Below, piece after piece: positions 45,897-55,020 of a DNA stretch of 64,000 nucleotides. The stretch spans positions 1,488,001 to 1,552,000 of the forward strand of contig NZ_LT859959.1 in the NCBI RefSeq assembly GCF_900176205.1, read 5' to 3'. Numbering within the stretch: the stretch's first letter is position 1; every line of letters starts with the position of its first letter. This DNA is from Bradyrhizobium sp. ORS 285. Lineage in GTDB: Bacteria; Pseudomonadota; Alphaproteobacteria; Rhizobiales; Xanthobacteraceae. Made by a program: the position numbers and the translations under genes. The notes below the pieces were generated by a model. It worked only from the letters and a program-made list of their open reading frames with translations, was not told where the DNA came from and did no database searches.

Positions 45897-46726
45897 TGCC
45901 GGACCCTGCCAATGGGGCAGGGGGACGAGACGCGCCGGGCGCAGGGCGGCCGGCGACGCTCGCGATCGGCGCAGCATGGGTCGCCTGCGTTGCGGTCCTG
46001 CTGGCGCTCGGCGTCTGGCAGGTTGAGCGCCGCGCCTGGAAGCTCGATCTGATCGATCGAGTCGGTCGCCGCGTGCATGCTGCGCCGGTAGCCGCGCCTG
46101 ACCCAGCACAGTGGCCGGCGATCAATCGCAGCGATGACGAGTACAAGCGGGTGACCTTGAGCGGCCGCTTCCTCAATGACCGTGAGACGCTGGTCCAGGC
46201 GCTGACGGTCGAGGGGCCGGGCTATTGGGTCGTGACGCCGCTGCAGACCGCTGACGGCCTGGTGCTGGTGAACCGCGGCTTCGTGCCGTCCGAACGCCGC
46301 GAGCCGGCGAGCCGCAGCGCCGGGAACCCGGATGGCGTCGTCAGCGTGACCGGCTTGCTGCGAATCTCCGAGCCCGGCGGCGGCTTCCTGCGCCACAACG
46401 ATCCCCAGGCCAATCGCTGGTATTCACGTGACATCGCGGCCATCGCGGCGGCGCGCGGCCTGTCCGATGTCGCGCCGTTTTTTGTCGATGCCGATGCGAC
46501 ACCCAATCCGGGCGGCTATCCGGTCGGTGGCCTGACCGTGATCGCGTTTCCGAACAACCATCTGGTTTACGCGCTGACCTGGTTTACATTGGCCTTGATG
46601 CTGGCCGGCGCCGGCGTGCAGCGGCTCCGCCGCGCGCGTCGCGACGACGGCGCGGCGACAGCGCAGGACGCGGAATGGGATCGACGGCGGCAGAGCATGC
46701 GTGGACACGAGGCGTCGCCATCGTGA
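45893..46726 (+). CDS. SURF1-family oxidase assembly factor
   Basis: 277 residues from the GTG at 45893 (or ATG at 45896). The outline is SURF1: helix 1 AIGAAWVACVAVLLALGVWQVERRAWK, the conserved GYWVVTPLQTADGLVLVNRGFVP region, and helix 2 HLVYALTWFTLALMLAG after NNHLVYA. SURF1 proteins deliver heme a to oxidase subunit I. Its place directly after cyoD parallels Surf1q of Paracoccus, which serves a ba3 quinol oxidase. No heme O synthase (cyoE) gene is in this cluster. Confidence 0.9.
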   Translation: MMPDPANGAGGRDAPGAGRPATLAIGAAWVACVAVLLALGVWQVERRAWKLDLIDRVGRRVHAAPVAAPDPAQWPAINRSDDEYKRVTLSGRFLNDRETLVQALTVEGPGYWVVTPLQTADGLVLVNRGFVPSERREPASRSAGNPDGVVSVTGLLRISEPGGGFLRHNDPQANRWYSRDIAAIAAARGLSDVAPFFVDADATPNPGGYPVGGLTVIAFPNNHLVYALTWFTLALMLAGAGVQRLRRARRDDGAATAQDAEWDRRRQSMRGHEASPS

Positions 46727-46772
46727 GCGGACGCGGCTTGCCGACATCAGCGCTGGCCTCGGACACCGCGGC

Positions 46773-48122
46773 ATGAACGAAGCGCCAAACCTGCCGATCG
46801 GCGCCGTCGCGGCGATCGCCACGCCCGAGATCCACGCGCCCATCCCCACCAAGGACGCGACCAACCGCAAGAACATGGTGCTGCTGATTCAGCTGCGCTG
46901 GATCGCCGTGGTCGGCCAGATCGTCACCATCGCCTTCGTCACCTATTGGTTCGGCATCGCGCTCCCCGTCGTTCCGATGGCCGCGATCATCTGCGCGCTG
47001 GTGGTGCTCAATGTCGCGAGCCACGTCTGGCTGCGCCGGCGCGACGACGTCGGCAACCGGCATCTGCTGATCGCGCTGATGCTCGACGTCGTGGCGCTGA
47101 CGTCGGAGCTCTATCTCACCGGCGGCGCGTCCAATCCGTTCACCTGTCTCTATCTGCTGCAGGTCACGCTGGGCGCAGTGCTGCTCGATGCGCGCTCGTC
47201 CTGGTCGCTCGTGGCGCTCACCGCGCTGAGCTTCGTCTGGCTGACCATTGAGTATCGGCCGCTGGATTTGCCGCAGCATCACGTCAGCGACGCCTTCACC
47301 TTGCACATCACCGGCATGTTCGTCGGCTTCGTGCTCGACGCCGTGCTGCTGGTCGTGTTCGTCACCCGCATCAACCGGAACTTGCGCGAGCGCGACGCCA
47401 AGCTGGCTGATCTGCGCCAGCATGCCGCCGAGCAGGATCACATCATCCGCATGGGTCTCTTGGCCTCCGGCGCCGCACACGAACTCGGCACGCCGCTCGC
47501 GTCGATCTCGGTCATCCTCAACGACTGGCGGCGCATGACGGCGATCTCGGCCGATCCCGCGCTGGCGGAAGATTTCACCGAAATGGAAGCGGCGGTGCAG
47601 CGCTGCAAGTCGATCGTCACCGATATTCTCGTGTCCGCCGGTCAGGCGCGCGGCGAGGGCTCGGCGCCGACGACCTTGAAGACGTTCCTGACGGCGCTGG
47701 TCGCCGAATGGACCGCGGCGCGCTCGGCGCGCAACCTGATGGTCCGCAACGAGTTCGGCTCCGATCCGACGATCGTCTCCGACGTTGCTCTCAAGCAGGC
47801 GATCGTCAACGTGCTCGACAACGCCTTCGAGGTGTCGCGCGAGTGGGTCGAGTTCGTCGTCGAACGCGATGGTGACATGCTGCTGCTCAGCGTCAGCGAC
47901 CGCGGGCCGGGCTTCGATCCTGCCATGCTGGCGCAGCTCGGGCGTCCGTATCAGTCCAGCAAGGGCCGCCCGGGCCGTGGCCTCGGCCTGTTCCTGGTGG
48001 TCAATGTGATCCGCAAGCTCGGCGGCGGCGTTTCGGCCTGGAACCACCGGGGACGCGGGGCAACCGTGCGGCTGTCACTGCCGCTCTCGATGCTTGCGAT
48101 TGGAGAGCCCAGTGGAGATTGA
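46773..48122 (+). CDS. RegB/PrrB-type redox sensor histidine kinase
   Basis: 449 residues from the ATG at 46773. About six membrane helices (40-200) include TGGASNPF (117-123), matching the GGxxNPF quinone-binding motif of RegB. The H-box GAAHELGTPLASI (His236) is the RegB form. Cys278 in QRCKSIV corresponds to the redox-active Cys of RegB. ATP-site motifs: NVLDNAFEVS, DRGPGFD and GRGLGLFLV. It likely senses the quinone pool redox state, and its location after the quinol oxidase suggests it controls that operon. B. japonicum RegSR is the better known relative; this may be a second pair. Confidence 0.9.
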   Translation: MNEAPNLPIGAVAAIATPEIHAPIPTKDATNRKNMVLLIQLRWIAVVGQIVTIAFVTYWFGIALPVVPMAAIICALVVLNVASHVWLRRRDDVGNRHLLIALMLDVVALTSELYLTGGASNPFTCLYLLQVTLGAVLLDARSSWSLVALTALSFVWLTIEYRPLDLPQHHVSDAFTLHITGMFVGFVLDAVLLVVFVTRINRNLRERDAKLADLRQHAAEQDHIIRMGLLASGAAHELGTPLASISVILNDWRRMTAISADPALAEDFTEMEAAVQRCKSIVTDILVSAGQARGEGSAPTTLKTFLTALVAEWTAARSARNLMVRNEFGSDPTIVSDVALKQAIVNVLDNAFEVSREWVEFVVERDGDMLLLSVSDRGPGFDPAMLAQLGRPYQSSKGRPGRGLGLFLVVNVIRKLGGGVSAWNHRGRGATVRLSLPLSMLAIGEPSGD

Positions 48123-48645
48123 ACGCTCTCTCCTGATTGTCGAGGACGACGACGGTTTCGCGCGCACCTTGAAGCGCTCATTCGAGCGGCGCGGCTACGA
48201 GGCCGTGATCGCAGCCTCGCTCGAGGAGGTCGATGAGATCATCAAGGACAAGACGTTCGGCTATGCCGTCGTCGACCTCAAGCTCGGCGGCGCCTCCGGC
48301 CTCGTCTGCGTCGAGAAGCTGCACGCCCATGATCCGGAGATGCTGATCGTGGTGCTCACTGGCTTCGCCAGCATCGCCACGGCCGTGGAGGCCATCAAGC
48401 TCGGCGCCTGCCACTATCTGGCAAAACCCTCCAACACCGATGACATCGAGGAAGCCTTCCGCAAGGCGCAGGGCAACGCGCAAGTCGCACTCGCCGAGCG
48501 CGCCACGTCGATCAAGACGCTGGAGTGGGAGCGCATCCACCAGACCCTGATCGACACCGACTTCAACATCTCCGAAGCGGCGCGCCGCCTCGGCATGCAC
48601 CGGCGGACTTTGGCGAGGAAGCTCGAGAAGCGGCCCGTGAAGTAA
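48112..48645 (+). CDS. RegA/PrrA/ActR-type response regulator
   Basis: 177 residues from the GTG at 48112, which follows GGAGAG and overlaps the kinase stop; a TTG at 48094 is an alternative. The receiver has EDDD, Asp55 in VVDLKLGG, and Lys in YLAKPSN. A linker precedes the Fis-type HTH FNISEAARRLGMHRRTLARKL, nearly the invariant RegA/ActR recognition region. Cognate partner of the preceding kinase. Confidence 0.93.
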   Translation: MEIERSLLIVEDDDGFARTLKRSFERRGYEAVIAASLEEVDEIIKDKTFGYAVVDLKLGGASGLVCVEKLHAHDPEMLIVVLTGFASIATAVEAIKLGACHYLAKPSNTDDIEEAFRKAQGNAQVALAERATSIKTLEWERIHQTLIDTDFNISEAARRLGMHRRTLARKLEKRPVK

Positions 48646-48699
48646 TTGAAAACGCCGCCGCAACTGAATGCGGCGGCGTGTCACGATCAGGTCGAGAGA

Positions 48700-48975
48700 T
48701 CAGCGGCAGACGCGGCGCGGACCCCACGGAGTGGGACGGATCCAGCAAGTGCGCGGGCCATAGCCGTAGCCGCCGCCATAGCCGTAATAGGCGCGCGGGG
48801 CGGGACGGCAGCGGCCCCAGCGATCCGGGAACCAGCCCGGACCGCAGCCGCCGGCGACGCGCTCCACATTGCTGTCCGGAGCAGCCGGCTGGGACGGCAG
48901 CGTGAAGGCCTGCGCGGCTGACGCGCCCAGCGTGACGGTCGCGGCGAGCAGGGCGGAGGTGAACAGATTGCGCAT
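48700..48975 (-). CDS. Small secreted GCG_CRPN-type protein
   Basis: 91 residues. The signal peptide runs to SAAQA (about residue 22). The mature part has GCGPGWFPDRWGRCRP, the GCGxG...GxCRP pattern of small exported proteins common in Rhizobiales, then a Gly/Tyr-rich stretch (YYGYGGGYGYG) and a final CWIRPTPWGPRRVCR. Four cysteines may form two disulfides. Function unknown. GAGGACCGC precedes the ATG. Confidence 0.85.
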   Translation of the reverse strand: MRNLFTSALLAATVTLGASAAQAFTLPSQPAAPDSNVERVAGGCGPGWFPDRWGRCRPAPRAYYGYGGGYGYGPRTCWIRPTPWGPRRVCR

Positions 48976-49227
48976 GTGAGTTGCGGTCCTCTCGTTGGTT
49001 TTGAGTCGGTGCAGTCCTTAGACGTCGTCGGACACGGTTTGGTTTCGCAAATTTTTCGAGGAGTCGCGAAACGTCTCTCTCATACCATAATGCCCGGTGC
49101 GATGCCGATCATGCACTGCAGCTCTGCTGACCATGTGGTGCATCGCTGCGGTGCGTGGTGAACAGCAGAGTGCCGCAGGCAACATGAACGGCGGCTGAGT
49201 TGTCCGGCATCGCGACCTTCGACGGCA
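48976..49227. other. 252-base gap, nothing recognised
   Basis: Between two minus-strand small secreted protein genes. I find no hairpin, repeat copy or convincing short gene. The AT-richer patch around 49048-49095 could hold the promoter of the gene at 48700-48975. Confidence 0.5.
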
Positions 49228-49458
49228 TCATTTGCCGCCCTGTTGCGCCTTCGCATCCTTGATCGCGCTCCTGCAGCCGTCGGAGAGCTTGTCGAACTTC
49301 TCGATCATGCACTGCTTGATGCGGCCGCCGCCGGGCATGATTCCCGCGCATAGCGTGCGGACCTCGCTGCCGCAAGCCTGACGCACGGCGGTCGTCTCCT
49401 GAGCTTGTGCGGTGGCGATCGCGCCGACGATGAACAGCAACGGAAGCAGCTTGCGCAT
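49228..49458 (-). CDS. Small secreted cysteine-rich repeat protein
   Basis: 76 residues with signal peptide MRKLLPLLFIVGAIATAQAQ. The mature part has four cysteines in the order QACGSEVRTLCAG...KQCMIEKFDKLSDGCRSAI, a single unit like the Cys-rich repeat found in Golgi GLG1 and in small alphaproteobacterial exported proteins. Function unknown. A good site (GGAGAAGGA) precedes the ATG. Confidence 0.82.
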   Translation of the reverse strand: MRKLLPLLFIVGAIATAQAQETTAVRQACGSEVRTLCAGIMPGGGRIKQCMIEKFDKLSDGCRSAIKDAKAQQGGK

Positions 49459-49593
49459 GAACGATGTCCTTCTCCTGCCTCGGCGACCGCGCCGGGCGTC
49501 ATGAAGGGAGGACTTCTCGTCGCCGAACTTTGCCGGGATGTGTCGTGCCGCGCTGCACTTCGTAACGATTTGTATCAGCGCTGCCGATCGCGC

Positions 49594-51276
49594 TCAGCTC
49601 GGGCCCGTGAGCTTCTGCAGCGCGCGATCCACGCTGTGGAACACGCGGTCGCGTGGCAGCACGTCGTAGAGGCCGAAGCGCTCGAACGCCGCCTGCGCCC
49701 GCAGCGATTCCAGCCGCGCGACCGCGAACACGATGCCGTCCGCATTGCATTGCCTGATCACCTCGCGTAGCGCCTGCGCTGCGGTGAAGTCGATCTCGAC
49801 CATTGCGCTGGCCTCGAGCACGAGCAGCCGCGGCTGGCGCCGCTGCAGCAAATGCTGCAGGTCGGCGCGGAAGGTCGCGGCGTTGAGGAAGCTCAGCGGC
49901 GCCTGGAAACCGACGACGGCGATCTCGGACAGCTCCTCGCCGCGAATGTGCGGGTGCGCCGGCCACCAGATCGTGGTGTCGGGCACGCGTTCGAAGGTAA
50001 TGAGATGCGCCCGCGTCGTGCTCCAGATGCCGTGCAGCAGCGACAGCGCAATGCCGAGCGCGACACCCTGCTCGATCGGCAGTACGACGATGGCCGCCGC
50101 CGTCGCCACGATCAGCAGGAACTCGCCCTTGGAGGCATGATAGACCTGGACGATCTGCGTCACGCGGATGATGCGCAGAGCGACGAACAGCAGCACGCCG
50201 CCGAGGGCTGCGTCCGGCACATGCGCCAGGAGCCGCGCGCCGAACAGCACGAGCAGCAGCACGACGACCGCGGCCGAGAGGCCTGCGACCTGCGAGCGGC
50301 CGCCGGTCTCGACCACGATGCCGGTGCGCGGCGGGCTCGCATTCACCGGGAACGTGGCGAACAGGCCGGCCAGCAGGCTGCCGGCGCCCGCGCCGAGGAA
50401 GTCGCGGTCGACGTCGGCCGGACGATCCGGCTCAGAGGGGAACGAGCGTGTGGTGGCCGCGGTCTGCATCATCACGACGACGGCGATCAGGAACGCCAGC
50501 GGCACCAGCTTCACCCATTGCTCCGGCCCGATCAGCGGCATCGACGGCATCGGCAGATCGCCGGAAATCGCGCCGATGACCGGGACGCCGCGCGCCTCGA
50601 GGTGAGCCGCCATGACGAACAGCGTCGCTGCGACCAGCGCGATCAGCGCGCCGGGAATGCGGGCGCTGATCCGCTCGCAGACCGTGACGGTGAGCACGCC
50701 GAAGCCGATGATCAGCGTGTAGATGTTGGTCTTGCCGAGCTCGCCGGCCAAGGCCGCGATCCGCGCCAGGGTCGGTCCGCTCGGCGAGGGCAGGCCGAGC
50801 ACGCTCGGCAACTGCGAGACGATGATGTGCACCGAGATGCCGGCGAGGAAGCCGACGGTGACCGGCACCGAGAGCAGATTGGCGATGCCGCCGAGCCGGA
50901 AGCCGCCGGCCAGCACCAGCATGACGCCGACCAGCAGCGCCAGCGCCGCGGCGAGGCTGCCATATTCGGGCGTCCCGCTGGCCGCGAGCAGCGCTAGGCC
51001 GCCGGCAAAGATTGGCGTGATGGTGGAATCGGCGCCGCAGGACAGGAAGCGGTTGGCGCCGAACAGCGCGAAGCCGAGCGATCCCGCCAGGAAAGCGAAG
51101 AATCCAGTCTCCGGCGTGAAGCCGCCGAGCTTGGCGGTCGCCATCTGCTCGGGGATCGCGATTGCCGCGAGCGTCAGCCCGGCGGTGAGATCGGCAGGCA
51201 GGGCGCTGAGTCGCCAGCCCCGCAGCGAGCGCAACATCGGCCAATGATGATTGCCGTCGTGAGTTTGCTCAGTCAT
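49594..51276 (-). CDS. SulP-family anion transporter with STAS domain
   Basis: 560 residues. The membrane part (about 25-420) has the SulP sequence LTAGLTLAAIAIPEQMATAKLGG, GANRFLSCGADSTITPIFAGG and, around 300, GLFATFPVNASPPRTGI. The C-terminal STAS domain (about 440-555) includes RLLVLEASAMVEIDFTAAQAL. SulP proteins carry sulfate, bicarbonate or other anions. Substrate is unresolved; no sulfur-assimilation genes lie nearby. Confidence 0.9.
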   Translation of the reverse strand: MTEQTHDGNHHWPMLRSLRGWRLSALPADLTAGLTLAAIAIPEQMATAKLGGFTPETGFFAFLAGSLGFALFGANRFLSCGADSTITPIFAGGLALLAASGTPEYGSLAAALALLVGVMLVLAGGFRLGGIANLLSVPVTVGFLAGISVHIIVSQLPSVLGLPSPSGPTLARIAALAGELGKTNIYTLIIGFGVLTVTVCERISARIPGALIALVAATLFVMAAHLEARGVPVIGAISGDLPMPSMPLIGPEQWVKLVPLAFLIAVVVMMQTAATTRSFPSEPDRPADVDRDFLGAGAGSLLAGLFATFPVNASPPRTGIVVETGGRSQVAGLSAAVVVLLLVLFGARLLAHVPDAALGGVLLFVALRIIRVTQIVQVYHASKGEFLLIVATAAAIVVLPIEQGVALGIALSLLHGIWSTTRAHLITFERVPDTTIWWPAHPHIRGEELSEIAVVGFQAPLSFLNAATFRADLQHLLQRRQPRLLVLEASAMVEIDFTAAQALREVIRQCNADGIVFAVARLESLRAQAAFERFGLYDVLPRDRVFHSVDRALQKLTGPS

Positions 51277-51309
51277 GTCGATCTCTCAGAGCATGCGCTC
51301 GGCGTGTGG

Positions 51310-52227
51310 TCATGTGAGGCCGCGATCCCAAGGGGGCTCCGGCGCGAAGGCGGCGGCGAGGTAGTCGATGAAGGCGCGCACCTTGGCCGAGGGCGTGCGG
51401 TCCGGCAGGTAGACCGCATGCACTGCCAGCAGATCCGAGGACGGCACGTCGAGCGTCACCGCCACCAACCGTCCAGCGCGCAGCTCGTCGCCAACGATGA
51501 AGGTCGGCTGGTAGATCACGCCTTGCCCGGCCAGCGCAGCGGCCAGCAGCGCATCGCCATTGTTGGCGCGCAGATTGCCGCTCACGGTCACGTCGACGGC
51601 CACCTTGCCGCCCATGCGCCAGCGCGACGGACCGGCGGCGGCCAGGGTATAGCCGAGGCAGTTGTGCCCGGCGAGATCGGCCGTGGTGCGGGGCACGCCG
51701 CGCGCGGCGAGATAGGACGGCGCGGCGCAGATCATCATCCGGCACGGCGCCAGCCGCCGAGCCACCAGCGTCGAATCCTTGAGCGTGCCGATCCGGATCG
51801 CGAGATCCCAGCCCTCCTCGATCAGGTCGACCAGCCGGTCGTTGAGGCCGAGCTCGACGCTGACCCCGGGGTAGAGCGCGGCGAAGCCGGCGAGCAATGG
51901 CGCGATCTGGCGGGTGCCGAACGCGAGCGGGACGTTGAGGCGGAGCAGCCCGCGCGGCTCGACGCGATCGGCGGCGATCGCGCTTTCGGCGGCCTCGAAA
52001 TCGCCGAGCACGCGCTCGGCGAGATCGAGATAGCGCCGGCCCGCCTCGGTGATCGTCAGCCGCCGCGTGGTGCGATGGAACAGCTTTGTCCCAAGCCGCG
52101 CCTCCAGCGCCGCGAGATGCTTGGTCACCATGGTCGGCGACATCCCGAGCACGCGCGCCGCCCCGGACAGGCTGCCGGAGCCTGCGACCTTGGAGAGAAC
52201 TTCGAGACCAGTGAGGCGGTCGAGCAA
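51310..52227 (-). CDS. LysR-family transcriptional regulator, divergent from doxX
   Basis: 305 residues from a TTG at 52227 giving MLDRLTGLEVLSKVAGSGSLSGAARVLG. The HTH continues to TMVTKHLAALEARLGTKLFHRTTRRL. The substrate-binding domain is typical (GLLRLNVPLAFGTRQIAPLL). It belongs to the CrgA-like group by its HTH wording. It reads away from the DoxX gene 100 bases upstream, its likely target. Confidence 0.9.
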   Translation of the reverse strand: MLDRLTGLEVLSKVAGSGSLSGAARVLGMSPTMVTKHLAALEARLGTKLFHRTTRRLTITEAGRRYLDLAERVLGDFEAAESAIAADRVEPRGLLRLNVPLAFGTRQIAPLLAGFAALYPGVSVELGLNDRLVDLIEEGWDLAIRIGTLKDSTLVARRLAPCRMMICAAPSYLAARGVPRTTADLAGHNCLGYTLAAAGPSRWRMGGKVAVDVTVSGNLRANNGDALLAAALAGQGVIYQPTFIVGDELRAGRLVAVTLDVPSSDLLAVHAVYLPDRTPSAKVRAFIDYLAAAFAPEPPWDRGLT

Positions 52228-52257
52228 GCGCTATCTCGCTCTGTAGGTGTGAACTGA

Positions 52258-52293
52258 ATTTCCCTTGTACCGGATTATCGTCTGAGGGGAAAT
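52258..52293. promoter_or_regulatory. Inverted repeat between lysR and doxX
   Basis: ATTTCCC (52258-52264) and GGGAAAT (52287-52293), 22 bases apart, in the 100-base divergent gap. LysR regulators bind such divergent regions, but the spacing is longer than one T-N11-A box, so this is only a candidate. Confidence 0.35.
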
Positions 52294-52327
52294 GATCCAT
52301 ATCCCGGGGGTCCCCACGGAGGTTTTG

Positions 52328-52762
52328 ATGATCGATTCCCGCACCGCGCCCTATGCCGCGCTCCTGCTCCGCCTCACCCTCGGCGGCCTGTTCCTCACCC
52401 ATGCCAGCCTGAAGCTGTTTGTCTTCACCCCGGCCGGTACCGCAAAGTTCTTCGCGAGCATCGGCCTGCTGCCTGAGCTCGCTTATGTCACCATCACCGC
52501 CGAGATCCTCGCCGGCATCGCTTTGATCCTCGGTGTCGCCACCCGCTGGGTCGCGCTCGCCGCCGTGCCGATCCTGCTCGGCGCCATCTTCACCGTGCAC
52601 GGCTCCGCCGGATTCTTCTTCAACAACCCCAAGGGCGGCTGGGAATATCCGGCGTTCTGGGCCGTCACCCTGGTGGTCCAGGCCCTGCTCGGCGACGGCG
52701 CCTATGCGCTCGGCGCGCTCCGCGGCAACCTCGCCGGCGGCCAGCTGCGCAGCGCGCACTGA
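52328..52762 (+). CDS. DoxX family membrane protein
   Basis: 144 residues from the ATG at 52328, preceded by GGAGG. Four membrane helices: ALLLRLTLGGLFLTHASLKL, the conserved ITAEILAGIALILGV, WVALAAVPILLGAIFTVHG, and the final AVTLVVQALLGDGAYAL. The family is widespread and linked in places to quinone or redox stress, but its chemistry is not established. Probably controlled by the divergent LysR gene. Confidence 0.85.
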   Translation: MIDSRTAPYAALLLRLTLGGLFLTHASLKLFVFTPAGTAKFFASIGLLPELAYVTITAEILAGIALILGVATRWVALAAVPILLGAIFTVHGSAGFFFNNPKGGWEYPAFWAVTLVVQALLGDGAYALGALRGNLAGGQLRSAH

Positions 52763-52797
52763 TGTCCGCGTGAGGTGGCCGATCCGCCGCTGCACCC

Positions 52798-52925
52798 TCA
52801 GTGTCATCCCCGCGAACGCGGGGATCCATAACCACCGGCCGCACTGAGTTGAGCACGCTGGCCGACGCCCAGCGTGCCTCAAACTGAGATCACGCGGTAT
52901 GGGTCCCTGCGTTCGCAGGGACGGC
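52798..52925. repeat. Facing-hairpin intergenic repeat, copy 3, plus a half unit
   Basis: ATCCCCGC/GCGGGGAT (52806-52825) faces GTCCCTGC/GCAGGGAC (52903-52922). The middle contains atcacgcggtatgg, shared with the copy at 55224-55332. A lone half unit (TCCCGGC/GCCGGGA, 52969-52987) follows just downstream. These fill the 284-base gap before the dioxygenase gene. Confidence 0.78.
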
Positions 52926-53046
52926 AGCGGTGCGGACGCCGGAGCGCGTCGCCTCACACTCGGTGTCATCCCGGCTCGAGGCCGGGACGACGGTTGTGGG
53001 CGAGGCGCGACCTGAGATATCCGGAGAGAGAACGAGGAGCCATGCC

Positions 53047-53859
53047 ATGACCCTGCCCAGCATCTTCCTGTCGCACGGCTCGCCGATGCTGCCGCTGACG
53101 GCGTCGGCGGCGCGTGACTTCCTCTCGGGCCTCGGCAACAGCCTGCCGCGGCCGAAAGCCATCCTCGTGATCTCGGCGCATTGGGAGACCAACATCCCCG
53201 CCGTCAACGTCGTCGCGCAGAACGAGACGATCTATGATTTCTACGGCTTCCCGCGCGAGCTCTACCAGCTGCGCTATCCCGCACCGGGCGCGCCCGATCT
53301 CGCCCGCGCCGTTGCAGAGCGATTGCAGGCCGCCGGCTTTCCCGTCGGCGTCGACCGCGAGCGCGGCCTCGATCACGGCGCTTGGGTGCCGCTGCTGCTG
53401 ATGTACCCGCAGGCCGACATTCCCGTCATGCAGCTCTCGATCCAGACCGAGCAAGGCCCTGCGCATCATCTCGCGCTCGGCCGCGCGCTGGCACCGCTCC
53501 GCGACGAGGGCGTGCTGATCATCGGCAGCGGCAGCTTCACCCACAATCTCGGCGAATTCCGCAAGCGCCGGCTCGACATCGACGATCCGGCGCCGTCCTG
53601 GGTCGTCGACTTCGCCGACTGGGTCCATCAGGCCGCGATCGAAGGCCGCGTCGACGATCTCGTCAACTACCGGACGCTGGCGCCGCATGCCCGCGACAAC
53701 CATCCGACCGACGAGCACTTCCTGCCGCTGTTCGCAGCCCTCGGCGCCGCCGGCGAAGGCGCCCGTGTGGAGCGCCTGCACAACAGCGCCAACTACGGCG
53801 TGCTTCGCATGGACGTGTATGCGTTCCATGGCGCCGACGAGGCGAAGGCTGCGGCCTGA
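53047..53859 (+). CDS. DODA-type extradiol dioxygenase family protein (LigB superfamily)
   Basis: 270 residues from the ATG at 53047, preceded by GAGGAG. The metal site is visible: FLSHGSPM, ISAHWET, LDHGAWVPL and GSFTHN with conserved His residues. Length and motifs match the 4,5-DOPA dioxygenase-like (YgiD) branch, which opens catecholic rings. The natural substrate is not evident and no aromatic operon surrounds it. The upstream in-frame sequence to 52930 is repeat DNA. Confidence 0.9.
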   Translation: MTLPSIFLSHGSPMLPLTASAARDFLSGLGNSLPRPKAILVISAHWETNIPAVNVVAQNETIYDFYGFPRELYQLRYPAPGAPDLARAVAERLQAAGFPVGVDRERGLDHGAWVPLLLMYPQADIPVMQLSIQTEQGPAHHLALGRALAPLRDEGVLIIGSGSFTHNLGEFRKRRLDIDDPAPSWVVDFADWVHQAAIEGRVDDLVNYRTLAPHARDNHPTDEHFLPLFAALGAAGEGARVERLHNSANYGVLRMDVYAFHGADEAKAAA

Positions 53860-53922
53860 ATCACAGGTCGCGCATGCGGAGGGCTGAAGCGACCGGCCGA
53901 TGCAAATTGCCGGTGGGGCTCG

Positions 53923-54543
53923 CTACTCGTCGCTGGGCGGGGGCAGCCAAACAAATTTGCGTTGCTTGCTGTTCCACTTCAGCTTCTCGAAATTGTCGCA
54001 ATCCATGCATGTCCAGGCGACGATCGTGTTGTCGTCCTGCAACGAAAGCGCTGCGTATTGATGCGGCGTCTTGACCGCCTCGAGCAGGCGGATGCGCGGC
54101 TTGCCTCCGGTGGGCAGGTCGAGGATCATGAGAAAGCGTCCCCTCGCGCCCTTGCAGTCCTCGTAGACGCCGACCAGCGCCACCTGCTTCATCGTTGACC
54201 CGTCGAAATGGCCCTCCAGAGCAAATGAACGCTGGCTCGCCTCCATCGCGTCTCCGCCGCCTTCGTAGAGGAATTGGCGCGGGATGAGGTCCTTGCGAAA
54301 CTCGGTCGCCTTGCACCAGCCCTTCCGGATCTGGCCGACGGGAATGCCGCGGACCTCGGTCGTGAACGGATGAAACTCGGCGAGAACCCACCAAGCGGTG
54401 CTCCTGGTATCTCCTTCGACGGTCATGAAAGGCTGCTCGGCGCGGGCGACCACCGCGCTCGAGACCAGGATGCAGCACAGCGCAGCGATCAGTTGTTGTA
54501 GCTCGCGGATCAATTTGTGAAGAGCAGGCCGGTCATTCATCAT
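53923..54543 (-). CDS. Exported protein of unknown function
   Basis: 206 residues. A long signal-like N-terminus (LIAALCCILVSSAVVARAE, cleavage near residue 36) precedes a soluble domain with cysteines at GWCKATEF, YEDCKGA and CMDCDNF. I recognise no family. Codon use matches the neighbours. It lies convergent to the dioxygenase gene, with 63 bases between stops, and is not in an obvious operon. Confidence 0.7.
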   Translation of the reverse strand: MMNDRPALHKLIRELQQLIAALCCILVSSAVVARAEQPFMTVEGDTRSTAWWVLAEFHPFTTEVRGIPVGQIRKGWCKATEFRKDLIPRQFLYEGGGDAMEASQRSFALEGHFDGSTMKQVALVGVYEDCKGARGRFLMILDLPTGGKPRIRLLEAVKTPHQYAALSLQDDNTIVAWTCMDCDNFEKLKWNSKQRKFVWLPPPSDE

Positions 54544-55020
54544 GTCTGATGGTTCTGTTGTTTGCCGACGGAAGCTGTGTCAGCGTATGGGGCGCTGCTG
54601 CGCAGCGTCAACTCGTTTCGGTCGTCCAGTGCCTTGAAGCGGGATTGAAATCGCTTCGAGTTGGAACGAGAGAGGACGCCCGATCATGACGGCGAGCGCC
54701 GTTTGCCCGTCGGGTTAGTTTGTCGCAGCTGATTTCGCTTGCGTCGTCGGGCAAATCACCACGATCCTTCAGCGCATCCCGCCTCATCATGAAGGGGCGT
54801 TGCGCGCGATCGTCACGACACGCGGGGCGGGGAGCGGTGGCCGCGAGAGCTCGCAGCATGTCCTTTGCGATGTGCGGACGAACGATGCGCTTGCGGACGT
54901 GAAGTTGCAGGGTTCTGATACCTCGACGCTGGTATCACCGCGCAACGCGTGACACGCGTTCGCGTATGGCGGCCAACAAGCCGAGCGCCAGGAAGCCTGC
55001 ATATAAGCGTGAAGACCATC
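54544..55020. other. Gene-free stretch before the structured repeat
   Basis: No convincing gene, terminator or operator was found. From about 54960 the sequence shows loose similarity to the left part of the repeat at 1289-1339 (for example aacaagccgagcgccagg against aagaacgccgatccccagg), so the repeat element may begin here rather than at 55021. Confidence 0.4.

Noticed and set aside
49594-51276. Sulfate permease named by function
   Set aside because: SulP proteins carry various anions, and no sulfur genes are nearby, so only the family is stated.
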